Source: Oscillospiraceae bacterium
GTDB lineage: Bacteria > Bacillota > Clostridia > Oscillospirales > Acutalibacteraceae
Direction: 5' to 3'
Assembly (NCBI GenBank): GCA_902774035.1
Contig: CACYHA010000008.1
Span: 1 to 64,000 of the forward strand
Length of the DNA stretch: 64,000 nucleotides
Part shown: one piece after another, positions 9,172 to 17,159 of the stretch
How positions within the stretch are numbered: the stretch's first letter is position 1
Layout of the letters: each line of letters begins with the position of its first letter
Program-made: the position numbers and the translations under genes
The notes under the pieces: generated by a model
What the model saw: the letters and a program-made list of their open reading frames with translations, nothing else
What the model was told of the DNA's origin: nothing
Databases searched by the model: none

Positions 9172-9216
9172 ATTGTAATCTCTTTGCCTTTTCCCGTCAA
9201 CTACCAGTATTGGTAG
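9172..9216 (-). promoter_or_regulatory. Promoter with abutting palindromic site, upstream of the secreted-protein gene
   Basis: Minus strand -35 TTGACG (9200-9195), 17-nt spacer, -10 TACAAT (9177-9172). The palindrome CTACCA-GTAT-TGGTAG (9201-9216) sits directly upstream of the -35, where an activator would bind. The regulator is unknown. Confidence 0.6.
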
Positions 9217-9248
9217 ATTGATGCGGAAGCCGTGGCAAAAACGAAAAC

Positions 9249-9276
9249 AGGCCGCCGCACCGAAATGCAGCGGCCT
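9249..9276 (-). terminator. Terminator after rmlB
   Basis: AGGCCGC (9249-9255) pairs with GCGGCCT (9270-9276); on the minus strand the hairpin runs into GTTTTCGTTTTTG. Confidence 0.75.
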
Positions 9277-9321
9277 CTGAACGATTGACCAATGACGATG
9301 TAATCGCTGATTACCTATAGA

Positions 9322-10344
9322 TTACCGATTCCCATACATTTTTTCATAGTACGCCTGATATTCGCCGGAGCGGATGTGCTCCCACCACGGGCGGTTGGCG
9401 AGATACCACTGCACGGTTTTTTCCATCCCGGCCTCAAAGGTCGTTTCCGGGAACCAGCCCAGCTCCGAGCGGATCTTCGTCGGGTCGATCGCGTAGCGGC
9501 GGTCGTGCCCCGGACGGTCGCGCACATAGGTGATGCTCTCTTCGCCCTTGCCCAGCAGACGCAGCACGGTTTTGACCACCTCGAGGTTCGTGCGCTCGTT
9601 GTGGCCGCCGACGTTATAGACCTCGCCGAGCCGTCCTTTTTCGAGAATGGCGAGGATGGCTTTGCAGTGATCCTCCACATACAGCCAGTCGCGCACGTTC
9701 AGCCCGTCGCCGTAGACCGGAAGAGGCTTGTCCTCCAGCGCGTTGGCGATCATCAAGGGGATCAGCTTTTCGGGGAAGTGATAGGGGCCGTAGTTGTTGG
9801 AGCAGCGGCTGATCGTCACGGGCACGCCGAAGGTGCGGAAATACGCCAGCACCAGCAGATCGGCCGCCGCCTTGCTCGCCGAATAGGGCGAGGAGGTGTG
9901 GATCGGGGTCTCCTCCGTAAAGAACAGATCCGGCCGGTCGAGCGGCAGATCGCCGTAGACCTCGTCGGTGGAGACCTGATGGTAGCGCACATTGCCGTTC
10001 GCACGGCAGGCATCCAGCAGCACCTGCACGCCGAGGATGTTCGTTTTGAGAAAGATTTGCGGATCTTCGATCGAGCGGTCGACATGGGATTCTGCGGCAA
10101 AGTTCACCACGGCGTCGATCGCCTCTTCGCTGAACACCTGCGCCACAGCCGCCGCGTCGGTGATGTCGCCTCTGACAAAGCGAAAGTTCGGGCTTTGCAT
10201 CGCGTCTGCCAGCGTTTCCAGATTGCCGGCATAGGTCAGCGCGTCAAAGCCCACCACGCGAAGGTTCGGACGGTTTTTCAAAAGGTAATAGACAAAGTTT
10301 GCGCCGATGAAGCCGGCCGCGCCGGTCACAAGGATCGTGGTCAT
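9322..10344 (-). CDS. rmlB: dTDP-glucose 4,6-dehydratase
   Basis: Converts dTDP-glucose to dTDP-4-keto-6-deoxyglucose, toward dTDP-rhamnose and other deoxysugars for cell-surface glycans. An extended SDR: VTGAAGFIGANF binds NAD, and STDEVYGDL, the YSASKAA Tyr/Lys pair and RCSNNYGPYHFPEKLIP are all typical. The 340-residue length fits. Its start overlaps the stop of the zinc-ribbon protein gene by 4 nt (ATGA), so the two are coupled. No rmlA, rmlC or rmlD is in the window, so the rest of the pathway must be elsewhere. Confidence 0.95.
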   Translation of the reverse strand: MTTILVTGAAGFIGANFVYYLLKNRPNLRVVGFDALTYAGNLETLADAMQSPNFRFVRGDITDAAAVAQVFSEEAIDAVVNFAAESHVDRSIEDPQIFLKTNILGVQVLLDACRANGNVRYHQVSTDEVYGDLPLDRPDLFFTEETPIHTSSPYSASKAAADLLVLAYFRTFGVPVTISRCSNNYGPYHFPEKLIPLMIANALEDKPLPVYGDGLNVRDWLYVEDHCKAILAILEKGRLGEVYNVGGHNERTNLEVVKTVLRLLGKGEESITYVRDRPGHDRRYAIDPTKIRSELGWFPETTFEAGMEKTVQWYLANRPWWEHIRSGEYQAYYEKMYGNR

Positions 10345-10745
10345 GAACGTGTTCCTCCCGTGTTGCGTTTGAATTTCGTGCCGCAGTGCGGACAGGTGAT
10401 CTCAATGTTGCCCCGGCCGCGGGGGACGCGCAGCCTCTTTTTGCAGGTGGGGCATTTGTAATAGCGGTGCTCGCGGTCGCGCATCCGGTTCCACCACGCG
10501 ACGGTCTGTTCGCGCAGCGGATTCCAGAACCGCAGAAAGCGCAGGTTTTCCGCATAGCGTTTTTCGCGCTGCTTCGAAAGCACGCGCCACAGCGAGAGCG
10601 CCATCGGCAGCAGGCCGATCAGCCGGTAATACGGCACGCGCAGGAACGACAGCGCCGCCGTGAGCACACAGCCGAGCACCATCAGCGCCACACTGAGCTG
10701 ATCGAGTCCGTATCGGTCGGCCATGAAATTTTTGATTTTCTCCAT
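10341..10745 (-). CDS. Membrane protein with C-terminal zinc ribbon
   Basis: A 134-residue protein with two predicted membrane segments in the first ~55 residues (VALMVLGCVLTAALSFL and YRLIGLLPMALSLW), a basic stretch, then a treble-clef/zinc-ribbon CPTCKKRL...CPHCG near the C-terminus. Not assigned to a function. It is the first gene of an operon with rmlB (ATGA overlap), which hints at a role in surface polysaccharide assembly but proves nothing. Its promoter overlaps that of the divergent permease gene. Confidence 0.75.
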   Translation of the reverse strand: MEKIKNFMADRYGLDQLSVALMVLGCVLTAALSFLRVPYYRLIGLLPMALSLWRVLSKQREKRYAENLRFLRFWNPLREQTVAWWNRMRDREHRYYKCPTCKKRLRVPRGRGNIEITCPHCGTKFKRNTGGTRS

Positions 10746-10761
10746 TTTTTGCCCTCCGCAC

Positions 10762-10809
10762 TTGCATCTTTCGCGAATCTATTATATAATGTTTCCCATA
10801 AAAAGGCAA
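10762..10809. promoter_or_regulatory. Overlapping divergent promoters sharing a palindromic -10
   Basis: Plus strand: TTGCAT (10762-10767), 17 nt, TATAAT (10785-10790). Minus strand: TTGCCT (10809-10804), 17 nt, TATAAT (10786-10781). The two -10 boxes share two base pairs inside ATTATATAAT, so polymerase can occupy only one at a time. Confidence 0.75.
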
Positions 10810-10839
10810 CCACATTCCGAAAAAAAGGAGATTGTTGTG

Positions 10840-11853
10840 ATGTCCACCGTCAAAAAATACTTCAAACGCTATTTCGTGGATGGTATGAGCGCCATGGCGC
10901 TCGGCCTGTTTGCCTCGCTGATCGTCGGACTCATTCTCAGTCAGATCGCGAAGATCCCCCATCTGGAGTTCCTTGCAAAGTTTTCCGAGGTGCTCTCTGC
11001 GTCCTCGCCGGTGGTCGGCGGCGCGATCGGCGCGGCGATCGCCTACGGGCTGAAAAGCAAACCGCTGGTCATCTTTTCATGCGTCGCCGTGGGCGCCTAC
11101 GGCTACAGCGTCGGCGGCCCCGTGGGCGCTTTCGTTGCGGCAACGGTCGCAAACGAGATCGGCTCCCTCGTTGCGGGCAAAACGAAGATCGACATCGTGA
11201 TCACGCCCATCGTCACCATCGTTTCCGGCGGTGTGGTCGGCATGTTTGTCGGCCCCTATCTCTCGCAGTTCATGACCTGGCTCGGCGGCGTGATCAATGC
11301 GGCGACCCAGCTTCACCCCTTCCCGATGGGCATCACCGTGGCGACGCTGGTCGGCCTCGCTCTCACCGCGCCCATCAGCTCCGCCGCCATCTGCATCATG
11401 CTGGGCATCGACGGCATCGCCGCAGGCGCGGCCGCCGTGGGCTGCGCGGCGCAGATGATCGGCTTTGCCGTGACCTCTTTCAAAGCCAACGGCGTGGGCG
11501 GTCTGCTCTCGCAGGGCCTCGGCACGAGTATGCTCCAGTTCGGCAACATCTGCCGCCGGCCGCAGATCCTGCTTGCGCCCACGCTTGCCGGCGCGATCCT
11601 CGGTCCGATTTCGACCTGCGTATTCGGCATGACGAACACCGCAACGGGCGCGGGCATGGGCACCAGCGGCCTTGTGGGCCAGTTCGGCGCCTATTCCGCG
11701 ATGAGCGAGAGCTTCGGCGCGGGCAAGACCCTGCTTTTGATCGCGCTGATGCATTTTCTTGCGCCGGCCGTGCTGTCGCTGCTTTTCCACCTCCTGTTCA
11801 AAAAAATCGGCCTCGTCAAGGACGAGGACCTGAAGCTGCAAAAGGCGGATTGA
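10840..11853 (+). CDS. PTS EIIC-type permease (PF13303-like), standalone
   Basis: A 337-residue, highly hydrophobic protein with about 8-10 membrane segments and Gly/Ala-rich helices (GGAIGAAIAYGLKSKPL, FGMTNTATGAGMGTSGLVGQFG). It resembles the EIIC-like permease family, in which no EIIA/EIIB phosphorylation domains are attached. The ATG at 10840 follows AAAAAAGGAG. No PTS phosphorylation genes are nearby, so it may be a facilitator or use general partners. A HAD phosphatase gene starts 2 nt after its stop, suggesting the cargo or its phosphate is processed by that enzyme. Confidence 0.8.
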   Translation: MSTVKKYFKRYFVDGMSAMALGLFASLIVGLILSQIAKIPHLEFLAKFSEVLSASSPVVGGAIGAAIAYGLKSKPLVIFSCVAVGAYGYSVGGPVGAFVAATVANEIGSLVAGKTKIDIVITPIVTIVSGGVVGMFVGPYLSQFMTWLGGVINAATQLHPFPMGITVATLVGLALTAPISSAAICIMLGIDGIAAGAAAVGCAAQMIGFAVTSFKANGVGGLLSQGLGTSMLQFGNICRRPQILLAPTLAGAILGPISTCVFGMTNTATGAGMGTSGLVGQFGAYSAMSESFGAGKTLLLIALMHFLAPAVLSLLFHLLFKKIGLVKDEDLKLQKAD

Positions 11854-11855
11854 CG

Positions 11856-12425
11856 ATGAACGTATTTGATTTTGACGAAACGATCTACGACGGGGAAAGC
11901 TCGGTGCAGTTCATGCTGTACTACATCCGCACGGATCCTTCCGTGGTGCGCTACGTTCCCGACCTGATCAAAGTGATGGGGCGCTACTACCGGGGCGAGA
12001 TGCACGCAGAAGATTTTTTGCGCGTCTATGCACCGATGCTCCGGGATTACTTCACCCGCAAAAAGCCCGATCTGGCGCCGCTGGTGACGGAGTTCTGGAA
12101 CAAACGCGAGCATAAGATCAAGCCCTTCTACCGCCGGATCCAGCGCTCGGACGACGTGGTCATCACCGCGTCTCCCACCTTCATGATGGAGGAGATCTGC
12201 AGGCGGATCGGCGTCAGGCACCTCATCGCAACGGATTTTGACACCGGCACCGGCGAGGTGCGCTCCGCCTGTTACCGGGAAAACAAAGTGCATCTGTTCC
12301 GTGCCGCCTTTCCCGGCGCGGAGATCGACGATTTTTACACCGACTCGTTCAACGACGAGTTCCTGTTCCCGCTGGCAAAGCGCGTGTTTCTGGTGAAGAA
12401 GCATGAGATCGAGCAGATCAGGTGA
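11856..12425 (+). CDS. HAD-IB family phosphatase
   Basis: A 189-residue SerB-like HAD hydrolase. Motif I is FDFDETIYDG (nucleophile and acid/base Asp at residues 4 and 6). Motif II is ITASPTF, the cap region is helical (residues ~15-90), and motif IV is DSFND. Known members act on phosphoserine or small phosphorylated metabolites. It follows the EIIC-like permease after 2 nt, so the two are cotranscribed and probably share a substrate. A 38-nt sequence that recurs beyond the MATE gene begins 2 nt after its stop. Confidence 0.85.
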   Translation: MNVFDFDETIYDGESSVQFMLYYIRTDPSVVRYVPDLIKVMGRYYRGEMHAEDFLRVYAPMLRDYFTRKKPDLAPLVTEFWNKREHKIKPFYRRIQRSDDVVITASPTFMMEEICRRIGVRHLIATDFDTGTGEVRSACYRENKVHLFRAAFPGAEIDDFYTDSFNDEFLFPLAKRVFLVKKHEIEQIR

Positions 12426-12427
12426 GA

Positions 12428-12465
12428 GCAGGGCACAGAGAAAAAGAATAGAAGGCCGCAGAGGA
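12428..12465 (+). repeat. 38-nt repeat, copy 1
   Basis: This stretch beginning GCAGGGCACAGAGAAAAAGA is identical to the reverse complement of 17116-17153. Both copies begin a few nt after a stop codon and read in the direction of the preceding gene (HAD here, MATE there). Copy 2 forms the left half of a terminator; here the right arm is degenerate. Confidence 0.8.
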
Positions 12466-12581
12466 ACATACGGCGCAGAAAAAATGAACGCCATAGCATT
12501 TCTGATACAAGATCAAAAGTTCGATGGCGTTTCCGTTGACATCCGTGCTATGCTTCATACGAACATCATTGGCGGCAGGTG

Positions 12582-13031
12582 ATGCTTATGAGATTGGCTT
12601 ATGAAATGCAATATGTTCACCCGGTATCCGAAAGAACATCCATCCAAATGATTCGATACTCGGCTGAATATCAAAACGAGTACAAACAATTATACAACGA
12701 TTGTTATCATAGAATGCGAGAAGAACTGAACATTCAGCCGTACGATCTCATTCAGGATGATTCTTTTTTTGCATCCGGGATGGAGAATGTTTATCTCCTG
12801 ATAATCAATGACAGAATGATAGGCAGCGTAAAACTTCACAACGCCGAAATAGATGACCTTATCGTTCGGGGCTGTTGTCAGGGCCACGGCTACGGCAAAC
12901 AAATTCTTCTCTGGGCTTTGGAGCATATCAAGGCCGAACCGATCGTTTTGCACGTTGCAGCCTGGAATAAAAAAGCAATTAATCTTTATAAAAAAACTGG
13001 ATTTGAAATTGTTAGCACCGTTAAATTCTGA
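12582..13031 (+). CDS. GNAT family N-acetyltransferase
   Basis: A ~149-residue acetyl-CoA-dependent acetyltransferase. The acetyl-CoA pyrophosphate loop is QGHGYGKQIL, followed by the typical terminal NKKAINLYKKTGFEIV. The substrate is unknown. The start is uncertain: the ATG at 12582 has only a weak AGGTG; an ATG at 12588 or at the domain start near 12648 (MIRYSAEYQ) is possible. The gene is clearly AT-richer than its neighbours and uses different codons (AAA, ATT, TAT), which suggests recent acquisition. It sits alone between the HAD gene and the convergent tetR. Confidence 0.75.
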   Translation: MLMRLAYEMQYVHPVSERTSIQMIRYSAEYQNEYKQLYNDCYHRMREELNIQPYDLIQDDSFFASGMENVYLLIINDRMIGSVKLHNAEIDDLIVRGCCQGHGYGKQILLWALEHIKAEPIVLHVAAWNKKAINLYKKTGFEIVSTVKF

Positions 13032-13104
13032 TTTGTCTCAGCAATCACAAGAATATGCCCCCATATGTGCGTTTCTGACGAAGGACTGCGACCGGCCGGC
13101 GACC

Positions 13105-13701
13105 TCACGCGTTCAAAAACGACAGCGAGGGCTCGTTCGGCATCAGCAGACGCTTGATGAAGGTATAGCACAAAGCGGTGAACTTCTCCTGCGGGAAAGC
13201 CTCGCCGCTTTTCATATACCGCCGCAGCATCCCCCAGAAACCGTCGGACAGGAAGGTATAATAGAAATCAAAGACCTCCCTTGAGGTGGTGCGGTTATAC
13301 TTCTGAAAATACCGATAATTGAAATTGCTGAAGATCTCAAAGGTCTTTTCGGAAAACGCGGTGTAATACGCCGGGCTCATCAGCATCTCGCAGACCGTGC
13401 GGTTCTGCAGCACGATCTCCGTCAGCGCGTTGATGGCGCCGAGGACGTTTTCCGGAAAGCCGATGCGTTCCAGCTCCACCAGCCGCGCGCGCATCTCGTC
13501 AAGAATGCCGGTTTCGATCTCCGAAAACAGCTCTTCCAAATCGCCGTAATGAAAATAAAAGGCGTTGCGGCTCAGACCCGCCTGCTCACACAGGCGTTTG
13601 ACGGTGATTTTTTCTTCCGGCCTGCTGACGGAAAGCTGCACAAAGGCGTCCTGCAAGGCCTGCTTCGTGCGCTGCACACAGCGGTATTCTTTTGTGGCCA
13701 T
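13105..13701 (-). CDS. TetR/AcrR family transcriptional regulator
   Basis: A 198-residue one-component repressor. The N-terminal helix-turn-helix reads ITVKRLCEQAGLSRNAFYFHYGDLEELF (residues ~32-60). The C-terminal ligand-binding domain is Tyr/Phe-rich, consistent with a hydrophobic effector. The ATG at 13701 follows AAAAGGAG. It is divergent from the AMP-forming ligase at 13866, and two copies of TGTGACACRRTGT flank the intergenic promoters. It therefore probably represses itself and the ligase, relieved by a fatty or aromatic acid or its CoA ester (inference). Confidence 0.88.
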   Translation of the reverse strand: MATKEYRCVQRTKQALQDAFVQLSVSRPEEKITVKRLCEQAGLSRNAFYFHYGDLEELFSEIETGILDEMRARLVELERIGFPENVLGAINALTEIVLQNRTVCEMLMSPAYYTAFSEKTFEIFSNFNYRYFQKYNRTTSREVFDFYYTFLSDGFWGMLRRYMKSGEAFPQEKFTALCYTFIKRLLMPNEPSLSFLNA

Positions 13702-13716
13702 AAAACTTCTCCTTTT

Positions 13717-13832
13717 TTGTGACACAATGTTTGATTTTTGCGCAAAATCTTGCAGATTCCGCAAAACTGTAAATTGACAATGGGCTTTTCCCTGCTATAA
13801 TGGGTACAGTGTATCACATTTGTGACACGGTG
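13717..13832. promoter_or_regulatory. tetR/ligase divergent control region with repeated operator
   Basis: Promoter TTGACA (13774-13779), 16 nt, TATAAT (13796-13801) serves the ligase. The motif TGTGACACRRTGT occurs near 13717 (TGTGACACAATGT) and near 13820 (TGTGACACGGTGT). The second copy is part of an imperfect palindrome GTGTATCACATTTGTGACAC just after the start of transcription, a classic repressor position. Confidence 0.7.
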
Positions 13833-13865
13833 TCAACAAAAACATTCCCAAGGAGGAGCCCATTC

Positions 13866-15566
13866 ATGTACATCCGATTTGACCAATATCCCCAGCAGCC
13901 GAACGATTATATGCCGAAGCCCGCGGGCAGCGAATCGCTTTATGAATACTTTTTGGAATGCAACCGCCGCATTTCCAAAGACTACGGCGATTACGGCGCG
14001 TTCACAACGCCGATCGCCGACGAGCTTTGCGAAACCCCGATGTCTGTGCTGCTGCGCGACATTGAAAAGCTGGCCGCCTATCTTGCCGCCGAGGGCTACA
14101 AAGAGGGCGACGTGATCACGGCCTTCATGCCGACCTGCGCCCATGTGTTCCCGGTGATGTTCGCCTGCAACAAGCTGGGAATGATCGTCAACTTTGTCCA
14201 TCCGCTGACGCCGCCGGACGCGCTTGCTGCGATTGTTCGCCACACAAAAAGCAAAGGGCTGTTCATTCTGGACGCCATCAGCGGCTATTTCGGCGCTGTG
14301 ATGGAGCTGGTTCCCACCATCGTCTGCCGCACGTCGGATTACTGCACCGGCAAGGCGAAGGCCATGGCGCAGTACAACGAAGCGAACAACATCAAGGTGC
14401 CGGATGTGCCGTTCAAATTCTTTTCGGACGTGATCGACAACGACCTGCCCGCTGCACAAACGGTCAAAGACTTCGGCAAAAAGGACGCGTTTTATCTGCA
14501 GGGCGGCGGCACCACCGGAAAGAGCAAGACCATCCGCCTTTCCTCCTTCGCGTTCAATTCGCTGGCATATAAATACTATCTGATGGACGAGGACCACGAT
14601 TATGAGAAGGATCACTGTCTGGCGGTTCTTCCGTGCTTCCATGCCTACGGTCTGGGCGGCCCCATCATCTACGGCATCTGCAACGCGTTCAGCCCTATCC
14701 TGATTCCGAAGTTCGACCCGATCCAGGTCAACAACATCATCAGCAAGGTCAGTGTTATGGAGATCCTCGGCGTGCCGAAGATGTTCGAAAAGCTCTATGA
14801 CGCGCCGAATTTCGACAACCCCGGCCTCGGCAATCTCCACCTCATCTTTGCCGGCGGCGATCTGGTGAGCGACGCCTTTTTGCAAAGATTTGACGCGGCG
14901 ATCGCCAAACACGGCTCCAGGGCAAAGCTCTGCCGCGGCTACGGGCTGACGGAGATCTGCGCCTGCGCCGCATCCACCAGCTATTCCCATTACAACCAAA
15001 GCTCCGCCGGCTTCCCGCTGCCGGGCATGGAGATCGAGATCTGGGACGAGGACGGAAACGAGCTGCCCTTCGGCGAGATCGGCGAGATCGCGATTGCCGG
15101 CGACCAGTTGATGAACGGCTACCTGCCCGACGAAAACGTGCAGGACAGCGGCATCTACACCGACAAAAACGGCAAGCAGTGGATCCGCTCCGGCGACATG
15201 GGCTCCATGGACAAGGACGGCTTCCTCTACTTCTCCGGCCGCAAAAAGCGCATCATCATCATTGCCGGCTACAACATCTATCCCGCGACCATCGAGGACC
15301 GGGTTGCCAAGCTCCCCTTTGTGAACGAGGTCTGCTGCGTCCAGGGCTACAGCGACAACGGCAAGCCGCTGGCAAAGCTGTGTGTCTCTCTGCGCGACCC
15401 GGAGCAGGACAGGGACGAAGCGATCGAAGCGCTCAAGCATTACTGCGAGGCGAACTTCGAAGCCTTTGCCTGCCCGCGCAAGTTTGAAATCTACGACGCC
15501 CTGCCCCGCACCAAGATGGATAAGATCGACTTCCTCAAGCTGACCGACCCCGTCCCGGCAGGATAA
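13866..15566 (+). CDS. AMP-forming acyl-CoA synthetase/ligase
   Basis: A 566-residue member of the ANL superfamily that activates a carboxylate as acyl-AMP and then usually as acyl-CoA. The phosphate loop is QGGGTTGKSKTIRLS, the second motif is RGYGLTEICACA, and the hinge region reads SGDMGSMDKDGFLYFSGRKKRI followed by GYNIYP. The catalytic C-terminal lysine lies in PRTKMDKIDF. The ATG at 13866 follows AAGGAGGAG. Divergent tetR and its operators suggest substrate-responsive control. The exact acid is unknown; a medium- or long-chain fatty acid is likely. Confidence 0.88.
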   Translation: MYIRFDQYPQQPNDYMPKPAGSESLYEYFLECNRRISKDYGDYGAFTTPIADELCETPMSVLLRDIEKLAAYLAAEGYKEGDVITAFMPTCAHVFPVMFACNKLGMIVNFVHPLTPPDALAAIVRHTKSKGLFILDAISGYFGAVMELVPTIVCRTSDYCTGKAKAMAQYNEANNIKVPDVPFKFFSDVIDNDLPAAQTVKDFGKKDAFYLQGGGTTGKSKTIRLSSFAFNSLAYKYYLMDEDHDYEKDHCLAVLPCFHAYGLGGPIIYGICNAFSPILIPKFDPIQVNNIISKVSVMEILGVPKMFEKLYDAPNFDNPGLGNLHLIFAGGDLVSDAFLQRFDAAIAKHGSRAKLCRGYGLTEICACAASTSYSHYNQSSAGFPLPGMEIEIWDEDGNELPFGEIGEIAIAGDQLMNGYLPDENVQDSGIYTDKNGKQWIRSGDMGSMDKDGFLYFSGRKKRIIIIAGYNIYPATIEDRVAKLPFVNEVCCVQGYSDNGKPLAKLCVSLRDPEQDRDEAIEALKHYCEANFEAFACPRKFEIYDALPRTKMDKIDFLKLTDPVPAG

Positions 15567-15671
15567 CGGAGGCCAGAAAACAGGTGTCGGCGGTTAGCGT
15601 CCCCTGTCCGCTGCCCACTGCTCACTGCCCCCTGTCAATCTCAATTCGCCACACCCCAAGGAGGCCTCCCC

Positions 15672-17054
15672 ATGTCCGACATTTCATCCGCTTCCGCCAC
15701 CGTTGCCGCCATCTCCACGCCGCCTTCCGCGGGGGGGATCGGCATCGTGCGCATCTCCGGCGAAGACGCCGTCGCCGTCGCCGACCGGGTCTTTCGTCCC
15801 ACGGGGCCGCGACCGCTTTCGGCGCTCGGCGGCTACCGCGCCGCCCACGGGCGCGTGGTGTTTGAAGGCCGCGACATCGACGAGTGCGTGGCTCTGGTCT
15901 TTCGCGGGCCGAAAAGCTACACCGGCGAGGACGTGGTGGAGCTCTGCTGCCACGGAGGGCTGTTTTTGCTGCAGACCGTGCTGCGGGCTGTGCTTGCGGC
16001 CGGCGCCGTGCCTGCCGCAGCGGGAGAATTCACAAAGCGCGCCTTTTTGAACGGCAAGCTCGACCTCACCGAGGCCGAGGCTGTGATGGATCTCATCGGC
16101 GCCCAGAGTGCGCAGGGCGCAAAGGCCGCCCTTTCCGCGCTGGACGGGGCGCTCAGCAGAAAGATCCGCACCCTGTGCGGCGAGCTGCTGGGGCTGTCGG
16201 CGCAGTTGGCCGCCTGGGTGGATTACCCGGACGATGAGATCGAAGAGCTGCAGACCGACGCTTTGCGCGAAACGCTGACCCGGGTGGAAACGGAGCTTTC
16301 CGGCCTGCTCTCGCGCTTTGACGCCGGACGCGCCGTCACGGAAGGGGTGGAGACCGCCATCATCGGCAAGCCGAACGTGGGCAAAAGCGCGCTCATGAAT
16401 CTGCTTTCCGGCTTCGGACGCTCCATCGTGACCGACATCGCCGGCACGACCCGCGACGTGGTGGAACAGACTGTCCGTCTGGGCGATCTGGTGCTGCGTC
16501 TGGCGGACACCGCCGGGATCCACGAGACCTCGGACGTGGTGGAACGCATCGGCGTCAGCCGCGCAAAGGAAAAAAGCGAGCGCGCCGGTCTGGTTTTCGC
16601 CGTGTTCGACCGCTCCGAACCGCTGGACGAAGCCGACGCGCAGATCCTCGCTCTTTGCCGGGACAAGCACGTCATTGCCGTGCTCAACAAAAGCGACCTG
16701 CCCGCCCGGGCGGACGAGGCGGTCATCCGTGCAAGCGTCCCTGTCTGCGTTCCGGTCTGCGCTTTGAACGGCGACGGACTGGAGCAACTGGAGCAGGCGG
16801 CAGCCGAGCTGCTGTGTGTGAACGAGCTGGACACGGACAGCGGCCTTTTGACCACGGAGCGCCAGCGGCAGGACGCCGAGGCCGCCCTTGCGGCGGTGCG
16901 CGAAGCGATCGGCGCGCTGGACGCCGGGCTGACCCTCGACGCGGTGAACGTCAGTATGGACGACGCCATCGGCCGCCTGCTGTCCCTGACCGGCGAACGG
17001 GTCACCGACGCCGTGGTGGACGAGGTGTTCTCGCGCTTCTGCGTGGGAAAATGA
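15672..17054 (+). CDS. mnmE: tRNA uridine-5-carboxymethylaminomethyl(34) synthesis GTPase
   Basis: Works with MnmG to modify U34 of tRNAs reading NNA/NNG codons. The 460-residue product has the N-terminal tetrahydrofolate-binding domain (ISTPPSAGGIGIVRISG), a helical domain, and an inserted G domain: GKPNVGKS (about 231-238), DIAGTTRD, DTAG and NKSD. The terminal FCVGK supplies the conserved one-carbon-site cysteine. SD AAGGAGG precedes the ATG. Its usual partner mnmG is not in the window. It converges on the MATE gene with a shared terminator. Confidence 0.97.
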   Translation: MSDISSASATVAAISTPPSAGGIGIVRISGEDAVAVADRVFRPTGPRPLSALGGYRAAHGRVVFEGRDIDECVALVFRGPKSYTGEDVVELCCHGGLFLLQTVLRAVLAAGAVPAAAGEFTKRAFLNGKLDLTEAEAVMDLIGAQSAQGAKAALSALDGALSRKIRTLCGELLGLSAQLAAWVDYPDDEIEELQTDALRETLTRVETELSGLLSRFDAGRAVTEGVETAIIGKPNVGKSALMNLLSGFGRSIVTDIAGTTRDVVEQTVRLGDLVLRLADTAGIHETSDVVERIGVSRAKEKSERAGLVFAVFDRSEPLDEADAQILALCRDKHVIAVLNKSDLPARADEAVIRASVPVCVPVCALNGDGLEQLEQAAAELLCVNELDTDSGLLTTERQRQDAEAALAAVREAIGALDAGLTLDAVNVSMDDAIGRLLSLTGERVTDAVVDEVFSRFCVGK

Positions 17055-17101
17055 AAAAGCGCCCGCAAAAAAGCCGAAGAAAAGTTGAATTTTTCATGCA
17101 A

Positions 17102-17153
17102 AAGGCCGCAGATCCTCCTCTGCGGCCTTCTATTCTTTTTCTCTGTGCCCTGC
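17102..17153. terminator. Bidirectional terminator including 38-nt repeat copy 2
   Basis: AAGGCCGCAG (17102-17111) pairs with CTGCGGCCTT (17120-17129) between mnmE and the MATE gene. The stretch 17116-17153 is the reverse complement of 12428-12465. A related, diverged copy forms the terminator at 34245-34276. Confidence 0.85.
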
Positions 17154-17159
17154 CGAAAG

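Noticed and set aside
12484-12530. AACGCCAT/ATGGCGTT hairpin after the HAD gene as a terminator
   Set aside because: The stem is only about 8 bp with a long loop and no U-tract.
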